Assembly: GCA_050330995.1 (NCBI GenBank)
Contig: JBHJHI010000058.1
Span: 1-25,934 of the forward strand
Length of the DNA stretch: 25,934 nucleotides
From: Thermohalobaculum sp050330995
Lineage (GTDB): Bacteria > Pseudomonadota > Alphaproteobacteria > Rhodobacterales > Rhodobacteraceae
Direction of reading: 5' to 3'
The notes under the pieces were generated by a model. That model saw only the letters and a program-made list of their open reading frames with translations. It searched no databases and had not been told where the DNA came from. A program made the translations under genes and the position numbers. Positions 15,909 through 21,623 of this stretch are shown one piece after another. Every line of letters begins with the position of its first letter. Position 1 is the first letter of the stretch.

Positions 15909-17407
15909 GCCGCGTCCTCCGGACGCGCGGCGTCGGCGGTCTCGCCGGGCAGGAACGGGCTCGTCTCGATCTCGCGAAACAGCGCCGGCACGCCGGCGGC
16001 CGGGCCGTCCGCCTCGGCGAGACGGGTGCCGAGGTAGAGATCGGCACGCTCGGTAAGAGCGGCGGGCAGGATCAGATGGATCTGCGAGGGCGTGGCGGCG
16101 GGCGCGCGCGTCCAGGGGGAGGAGACGCCCTGGCGCGGCAGCGCGCCCTCCCCCGCTCCCTCGCGTCCGGCGCGCGGACGCACGGCGAGGGCGTATTCGA
16201 CCGCCGGCGCGTCGGGGTGGTCGGTCAGCACCGTCGCCCGGAGATGGCGCGTGCCCGGCGCCACGCAGGCGTCGCGGCGCGCCAGGATCGGGGCGCGCCC
16301 CTCCGGACGCACCAGCAGGGCGGCGCGGTCATCGAGCCAGCGCACCTCGCCCGGCCCCTGCGCGCGCGCCGTCGAGAGCGCCTCGCGGCCGATCTCGCGA
16401 TGGCGCACCGGGGCGGCGTCGTCGAGCACGGCGGTGCCGGCGGTGGGCGCGGCGCAGCCGGGCATTCCCTTCCAGACCTTGAGCGCGAGCACGCGGTCGA
16501 GCGCCTGCCCGTCCGTCGCGGCGCACCAGCGCGTCTCGGGGTGCGGCAGGCCGAGCGAGACCGCGAGACCTGCCGCGCTGGGCGCGCGAAGCGACAGCGC
16601 GAGGCTCACCCGGTCGAGATCGAGCGCGCGCCCGAGCGCGAGGCGCAGCCATCCCGACGCGAGCGCAGAGGCCTCGATCCGCCACTCGCCGAGACAGTCG
16701 CCCGACTCGAGCGCGTCGAGCCGGGCGACGAGCCGGCCGCTCGCCCGCGCGGGCACCTCGGCGAGATGGATCGCGAGGTCGCAGACGCCGTCGCTCGCGA
16801 TCGGCAGGCGCTGGACGAGATCGGCCTCGCCGGTCGGCACCGCGGCGACGGCGCGCCCCTGCGGCTCGATCACCAGCGCCTCGCTCGGGCGCAGCGTCGG
16901 AGAGCCGGCCAAGTGGCTCTCCAACCGGCGGAAGGCGGCCTGCGTGTCCTCGTGGGCGACGCGCACGGCGGCGAGACGGCGCGCGAGATCGGCGTTGCGC
17001 CGCGCGCTCGCGGCGACGCTCTCGGCGAGGCGCGTGGCGATCCAGGCGAGTACCGCCTCGCGCTCGGGTGGCGCGGCAAGCAGGACGGGTGGCGCGTAGG
17101 CGAGATCGAAGCGCTCGGCGAGGGCGGCGCGTACGGCGTCGAGCGTGCGGCGGCCGGGCCTGGAGAGCGCGACGAGGCCGATCAGCCCGAGGGGCGCGAG
17201 GTCGACCGCCTCGCGCTCGATCAGCAGCCGGCCGTCGCGCGTCGCCTCGGCGGTCAGGAACGCCACCGGCCAGTCGCCCCCGGCCGCCTGCCACACCTCG
17301 CGGTCCTGTGCCGCGACCAGGACCAGCGGCGCCGTGTGCCGGTCGAGGCAGACGCCCGCCCCCGGTTCGATCAGATCGAGAGTCTTCACCTTACTCGCCC
17401 CATCCAC
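15905..17407 (-). CDS. Conserved-looking unknown protein in glycosyltransferase operon
   Basis: I do not firmly recognise this 500-residue protein; it may belong to the DUF6212 group often seen next to glycosyltransferases, but I cannot test that. It has no signal peptide or membrane helix. The first 110 residues alternate strands and helices, residues 120-175 are helical, and from about 200 on it is mostly beta, with paired segments such as CDLAIHLAEVPARASGRLVAR and RVSLALSLRAP suggesting jelly-roll or carbohydrate-binding-like sheets. Its stop overlaps the ATG of the GT2-GT4 gene (ATGA), so it is translationally linked to it. Start choice is uncertain: GTG at 17407 (longest) or GTG at 17389, which opens VKTLDLIEPG. 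A 20-bp palindrome lies 25-44 bases upstream of the longer start. Confidence 0.7.
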   Translation of the reverse strand: MDGASKVKTLDLIEPGAGVCLDRHTAPLVLVAAQDREVWQAAGGDWPVAFLTAEATRDGRLLIEREAVDLAPLGLIGLVALSRPGRRTLDAVRAALAERFDLAYAPPVLLAAPPEREAVLAWIATRLAESVAASARRNADLARRLAAVRVAHEDTQAAFRRLESHLAGSPTLRPSEALVIEPQGRAVAAVPTGEADLVQRLPIASDGVCDLAIHLAEVPARASGRLVARLDALESGDCLGEWRIEASALASGWLRLALGRALDLDRVSLALSLRAPSAAGLAVSLGLPHPETRWCAATDGQALDRVLALKVWKGMPGCAAPTAGTAVLDDAAPVRHREIGREALSTARAQGPGEVRWLDDRAALLVRPEGRAPILARRDACVAPGTRHLRATVLTDHPDAPAVEYALAVRPRAGREGAGEGALPRQGVSSPWTRAPAATPSQIHLILPAALTERADLYLGTRLAEADGPAAGVPALFREIETSPFLPGETADAARPEDAA

Positions 17408-17431
17408 CTTCTGCAGATACTCGTCGTTCGC

Positions 17432-17451
17432 CCTCCGAATAAATTCGGAGG
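17432..17451. promoter_or_regulatory. 20-bp palindrome upstream of the unknown gene (candidate operator)
   Basis: CCTCCGAAT and ATTCGGAGG are perfect 9-bp inverted arms around a 2-base AA centre. The element is AT-rich at its core, unlike the surrounding very GC-rich DNA, and lies 25 bases before the GTG at 17407. It could be a repressor site or an mRNA hairpin with an ATAAAT loop. Confidence 0.45.
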
Positions 17452-17582
17452 CCCCATCCTGTTCTTGCTGCCCCTATGTCCCAGCCGCCGCTTACGGCGA
17501 CGTTAATGCGGGTGCGACGGTCAGCAGATCTCGTCGAGGGCGGGCATGCCGAGGGCCGCGCCCGCGTCCGCCGGACACGACA

Positions 17583-17612
17583 CGAGGGCGAAGCCGCGGC
17601 GGTTCGCCCTCG
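17583..17612 (-). terminator. 10-bp hairpin downstream of the TPR/GT2 gene
   Basis: CGAGGGCGAA and TTCGCCCTCG form a perfect 10-bp stem with a 10-base loop, 48 bases past the stop codon on the minus strand. There is no U-tract, so it may be a weak terminator or a processing/stabilising hairpin. Confidence 0.35.
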
Positions 17613-17660
17613 CGTCCTCGGCATCGCGTTCGGAGCACCGGACCCGGGCGCGACCCGGCG

Positions 17661-20453
17661 TTACCGGACAGCCGTCGCGGCGCGGTTCCTCCCCCGGCCC
17701 GCGCGTGGATCGCGCGCCAAGTCGGCCAGCGCGTCGAGCCGCGCGAGCCAGGCGCGCGGCCCGCTCGTCGGGTCGAGGCGATCCACCCCGCCGGGCAGCC
17801 CCCCGAGGCGCGCGGCGTCGCGTCCGCCGATCACGGCGGCGACGAGCCCGGTCGCGAGCGCGGCCCGCGCGCCGAGCGCGAGCGGCAATTCCGGCTGGCC
17901 GAGTGCCAGAGCGACGCCGGCGCCGCGCGCCCGCGCGAGCGGGCCACGCTCCTCGACCGCGACGGGGCCGAGCACGCGGACCCGGCCGGTACGCGCGAGC
18001 GCCGCGTCGTCGAGGCTCCGGCCGAGAACCACGAAATCGAGGGACGAGCCGCTGCGCCCCGCCTCGTGCGCGAGCGACAGGAGCCGCGCGAAGCCGATGG
18101 GCTCGTCGCCCCCGTCGACCACGACGACGCGCGCGGAGATCGGCCCGCACCGGGCGAGCGGCGGGGTATCGACCGCCGGCATCGACCAAAGCGCGATCTC
18201 GGCCGAAACACGGTCCGAGAGCGCCACCGCGAGCGCCGGGTCGCCGACGCGGAGCCCGCACGCCCGTCCGACCCGCTCGCGCACGGCCGCCTCCGGCCAG
18301 GGCGCGCGGCCTTCGAGCGCCGCGAGCACGTCCGGCTCGATCAGAAACAGCGTCTCGGGCAGGCCGAGCGCATCGATGGCGCGGGCGAGCCCCGTCGGCA
18401 GCGCCGCGGCGCCGAGGTAGGCCGCCTCGGGCGCCAGCACGCCGACGTCGCGGCGCAGCGCGTCGAGATCCTCCGGCACTCGGTAGACCAGATTGCTCGC
18501 GGGCGCGCCCTCGGGCTCCAGCGCGAGCGTGGACCCCGTCGCCACGGGGGAGAGCCAGAGCACCCGCAGGCCGGCGTCGCGCGCCGCCTCGGCGAGGATC
18601 GCCGCCGCCGGCCAGTCACGCCGGGGCCGGGGACAGACAGCGAGCACGGCGCCCGTCCGCTGAGCGGGGGAGCGCGTCGACAGGGCGGCGACGCATGCGG
18701 CGGGCGCCCCGATCGGCGTGGCGGCCGCGCTGTCCGCCGCCACGCCCCCGACGTCGCGGCCCTTGGCACCGAGCGGGCCGGCACCACGCAGGGGGATGGC
18801 GACCGGTCCCGGCGTCCCCCCGGCCGCCAGCAGCGCCCGCTCGGCCCGCCGACGCGCCGGGGCCAGCGGGTCGCGGCGCAGGAAGTCGCCGAGCACGGCG
18901 GCGTAGTCGGGATGGCGCTCGGCCAGCACCCGCTCGTTGCGCGCGACCAGATGGGCCTTCTCGATGCCGAAGGAGGCGGTGCCGACGTGGCCGACGAACA
19001 CGTCCGCCGCGCAGACGTGACGCCAGCCGAGCGCCGCAGCGCGGCGGCAGAAATCGACCTCCTCGCTGTAGCCGCGGCCGAAGGCCTGATCGTCCAGAAG
19101 CCCGACGGCGTCGAGGCCGGCGCGGCGGAGATAGAGGCAGAAGCCGATCCCGGTCGGCAGATCGACCGTAACGCCCGCGTTCTCGCGCGCGAAGACGGCG
19201 TCGAGGCGGGCGATGTCGGCGGCGCCCGGGAACGGGCCGTCGCGGTAGGGCGCGGGATAGCTGACGATCTGGCCGTTGTTGGTGAAGGGCGTCGCGGTGG
19301 CGATCGCCGGATCGGAGCGCGCCGCCCGCGCGAGACGGTCGAGCCAGCCCGGCGCCACCGCCGCGTCGGCGTTCAGTAGCACCGCGTCGCGATCGGGATG
19401 GAGCGCGAGGCCACGGTTGGCCGACGCGGTGAAGCCGCGGTTGACCGGGTTGACCAGAAGCGTGATCCGCCCCTCATCGGCCAGTCGGCGCAGATCGGCG
19501 CGCAGCTCCGGGTCGGGGCCGAGGTCGTCGACCACCACCAGCTCGAACGGCGTCTCGCCCACTGCCTCGAACACAGAGGCGAGGCAGGCCAGCGTCTCCG
19601 CGCGCCCCGCGTAGACCGGCACGATCACGTCGACCACCGGCGAGAGCGCCGTGTCCGAGGGCCGCGGCGGAGCGATGCGCGCGAGGCGGCCGCCTTCGAG
19701 CGGCGTGCCGTCCGAACGCCAGAGGATCGCGACGTCGCAGGCCCCCTCGGGCCAGTCGAGGGCGAAGCGCCGTGGTACGCGGTCGGTCTCGGCGAGGTCG
19801 AGCAGCACCGCCTCGCGGGCCTCGCCGCCTGAGCACCAGCGCGCGACCACGCCGTCGCGCACGCCCTCGACGGTGGCGGCCCAGCCCTCGATCCGCCCCG
19901 CCCCGGCCCGGCAGGCACCGAGGCGAGCGAGGCCGAGCGAGGGCAGGCGACGCAGCACCGGCCCGAGGCGCTCGGGCCCGGCGACGGCGGAGAGGGTGCC
20001 GAGCGCGCGACGCGCCTCCTCCGGCGCGCCGCGGCACAGCCGGACGAACCGCTCCAGCCGCAGCCGCGCGTCCTCCGGGCGATGCGCGATCGCGCGGGCG
20101 AGGCGGCGGTCGGCGAGGTCGGACAGGCCGACGGCATCGAGCGCGCGCGCGAGCAGCGCGACCGTCTCCGGCGCCTCGCCGGTGCGCCAGGCCGCGCGCC
20201 AGGCATGGGCCAGCGCCGTCTCGCGCTGCCCGGCGCGGTGCGCGGCGAGGGCCGCGAGCGCCAGCAGCGCGTCCGGGTCGTGGCCGGCACGGACATGGCC
20301 TTCGATCAGCGCGAGCGCGGCGGCGGGGTCGTCGAGGCGGTCGAGCACGGCCGCTTCCGGGCCAGCGGGCGACGACGCCCCGGCAGCACCGCCCGCGGCG
20401 GCAGGGGAGGGGCGGCGCGTCCGGGCCCGTTCGAGGCCCGTTCGCGGATGCAT
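17661..20453 (-). CDS. TPR-like / GT2 glycosyltransferase with degenerate GT-B-like C-terminus
   Basis: This 930-residue protein has a helical TPR-like N-terminus (about 35-175), a small beta domain (about 185-262), and a GT-A family 2 domain (about 270-530): VDVIVPVYAG, VVVDD (D309-D310), NPVNRGFTASANRGL (335-349), N361-A-D363 in place of the usual D-x-D, and the YSEEVDFCRRA catalytic block (about 462-472). Residues 600-920 resemble a GT-B fold, but where active GT4 enzymes have EX7E this protein reads P-E855-L-P-L-A-L-G-A, lacking the second Glu, so that half is probably not catalytic. Its ATG overlaps the stop of the RTX gene (TGATG) and has only a weak ribosome site, implying coupling. 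The length of about 930 and the Ala/Arg-rich N-terminus are unusual. Acceptor and donor are unknown. Confidence 0.82.
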   Translation of the reverse strand: MHPRTGLERARTRRPSPAAAGGAAGASSPAGPEAAVLDRLDDPAAALALIEGHVRAGHDPDALLALAALAAHRAGQRETALAHAWRAAWRTGEAPETVALLARALDAVGLSDLADRRLARAIAHRPEDARLRLERFVRLCRGAPEEARRALGTLSAVAGPERLGPVLRRLPSLGLARLGACRAGAGRIEGWAATVEGVRDGVVARWCSGGEAREAVLLDLAETDRVPRRFALDWPEGACDVAILWRSDGTPLEGGRLARIAPPRPSDTALSPVVDVIVPVYAGRAETLACLASVFEAVGETPFELVVVDDLGPDPELRADLRRLADEGRITLLVNPVNRGFTASANRGLALHPDRDAVLLNADAAVAPGWLDRLARAARSDPAIATATPFTNNGQIVSYPAPYRDGPFPGAADIARLDAVFARENAGVTVDLPTGIGFCLYLRRAGLDAVGLLDDQAFGRGYSEEVDFCRRAAALGWRHVCAADVFVGHVGTASFGIEKAHLVARNERVLAERHPDYAAVLGDFLRRDPLAPARRRAERALLAAGGTPGPVAIPLRGAGPLGAKGRDVGGVAADSAAATPIGAPAACVAALSTRSPAQRTGAVLAVCPRPRRDWPAAAILAEAARDAGLRVLWLSPVATGSTLALEPEGAPASNLVYRVPEDLDALRRDVGVLAPEAAYLGAAALPTGLARAIDALGLPETLFLIEPDVLAALEGRAPWPEAAVRERVGRACGLRVGDPALAVALSDRVSAEIALWSMPAVDTPPLARCGPISARVVVVDGGDEPIGFARLLSLAHEAGRSGSSLDFVVLGRSLDDAALARTGRVRVLGPVAVEERGPLARARGAGVALALGQPELPLALGARAALATGLVAAVIGGRDAARLGGLPGGVDRLDPTSGPRAWLARLDALADLARDPRAGRGRNRAATAVR

Positions 20454-21541
20454 CAGACGTCGTCCATCGTGTGGATGTAGTCGTGCAGGAGGTCGGCTTC
20501 CTCGGCGGCGGCGAAGGCCGCGACCAGCCCCTCGCGCGACACCGCGCCGTCATCGAGCATGCCGGTCCAGAACGCCTGGCCCTCGGCGTCCGAGCCGCGA
20601 TCGAGCGCGTTCTCGTAGAGTTCCTCGACGAACTCTGCGCTGGAGATATCGCCGAGGCGCTCGAAGAACTCGGTGCTTTCGACGAAGTAGGCGGCGACCG
20701 CGGTCAGATCGAGGCCCTGGTCGACCATGTCGAGCCAGAACTTCAGGCCCTCCGCCTCGGCGGCGCGGTCGAGCACGGCCTCGTAGAGGCGGGCGACGGC
20801 GGCGTCGGTGGCGTCGTCGGCCACGATGCTCACGCCGCCGTCCGCGAACGCGACGAACTCGACGCCGACGAGGGTGTCGGTCTCGCCGGTCGCGATGTCC
20901 TCGACGAACAGGGTGTCCCCGGCCATGGTGACGGCGACATCGTCGAGCGAGAGGTCGTCGAACACGAAGCGGTCGAAGCCCGCGCCGCCGTCGATCATGT
21001 CGGCGCCGGTGCCCCCGTGGAGGGCGTCGTCGCCGGCCCCGGCGATCAGCACGTCATCGCCCTCGTCGCCATGGATCACGTCGTCGCCGCCGCCGGTCGA
21101 GACCAGATCGTCGCCGCCGCGAGCGAACACGACGGCCCCTCCCTCGCCCGTGGCCGGCGTGGCATGCGCGCGCCCCTCGGGCGCGGCGGCACCGGCCGAC
21201 GTCGAGACAACGGTGATGTCGTCGGCCCCCTCGCCCGCGATCACGGCGACGCTGCGCGTCGACGGGCCGGTATTCAGGACCACCGGCTCGTCCGTCTCGA
21301 TCAGGACGATCGTATCGCCGGAGGGTGCCGCGTATTCGCCACCCCCCGCAAGCTTGGCGATCTCGACGTCCTCCTCGATCACGACCACGCCGCCCCCGGT
21401 CGAAGGTTCGTAGACGTCGACCACGAAGCCATCGCCCTCGCCATCGTCGAGATACGACGTCAGCGCTGCGCTTTGGTCCGGTGACAAGTTAAGAGAGTCG
21501 AACGATCGTTCGATCGCGTCGCTCGGCTCGGTATAGGCCAT
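20453..21541 (-). CDS. RTX (hemolysin-type Ca2+-binding) and DUF4214 domain protein
   Basis: This 362-residue acidic protein has an N-terminal segment without a signal peptide, a Gly/Asp-rich region, and six RTX-type nonapeptides at about 142-192 (such as GGDDLVSTG, EGDDVLIAG and TGADMIDGG), which bind Ca2+ in a beta-roll. Two DUF4214 units follow: about 247-297 (ARLYEAVLDRAAEAEGLKFWLDMV) and 302-348 (VEELYENALDRGSDAEGQAFWTGML). RTX proteins without a signal peptide are normally exported by type I secretion; no exporter is in the window. The start at 21541 has GGGGGA 4 bases before it; longer frames upstream run antisense-like through the FG-GAP gene and are rejected. Its stop overlaps the next gene. 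The role (adhesin, surface layer or glycan acceptor) is inference. Confidence 0.85.
   Translation of the reverse strand: MAYTEPSDAIERSFDSLNLSPDQSAALTSYLDDGEGDGFVVDVYEPSTGGGVVVIEEDVEIAKLAGGGEYAAPSGDTIVLIETDEPVVLNTGPSTRSVAVIAGEGADDITVVSTSAGAAAPEGRAHATPATGEGGAVVFARGGDDLVSTGGGDDVIHGDEGDDVLIAGAGDDALHGGTGADMIDGGAGFDRFVFDDLSLDDVAVTMAGDTLFVEDIATGETDTLVGVEFVAFADGGVSIVADDATDAAVARLYEAVLDRAAEAEGLKFWLDMVDQGLDLTAVAAYFVESTEFFERLGDISSAEFVEELYENALDRGSDAEGQAFWTGMLDDGAVSREGLVAAFAAAEEADLLHDYIHTMDDV
21498..21513. repeat. 16-bp perfect palindrome in the RTX gene 5' end
   Basis: TCGAACGATCGTTCGA is its own reverse complement. It lies at codons 10-15 of the RTX/DUF4214 gene, next to a run of codons rare in this window (TCT, CTT, TTG, TCA). 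It may be a regulatory site or chance. Confidence 0.3.
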
Positions 21542-21623
21542 GCGTTCCCCCGTGCATTCAGACCCGATTTCATCGACAACGGTGTAGCGCGCGCTGTCTT
21601 GACGTTCCGTTGCACGTGGAGCT

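Larger units (their letters stand above)
17408..17660. other. Gap inside the glycan cluster, with palindrome and hairpins
   Basis: This 253-base gap separates the TPR/GT2 gene from the unknown gene. It holds a 10-bp perfect hairpin (17583-17612), a short CGCCG/CGGCG hairpin around 17493-17506, an AT-rich 20-bp palindrome (17432-17451), and a minus-strand stretch 17521-17640 with strong coding-like third-position bias but no usable start codon. A promoter for the downstream half of the cluster is likely here, though no clear -35/-10 pair was found. Confidence 0.5.

Noticed and set aside
21542..21623. EcfG-like GGAAC...CGTT before the RTX gene
   Set aside because: The spacer is 22 bases, well outside the accepted 16-17.
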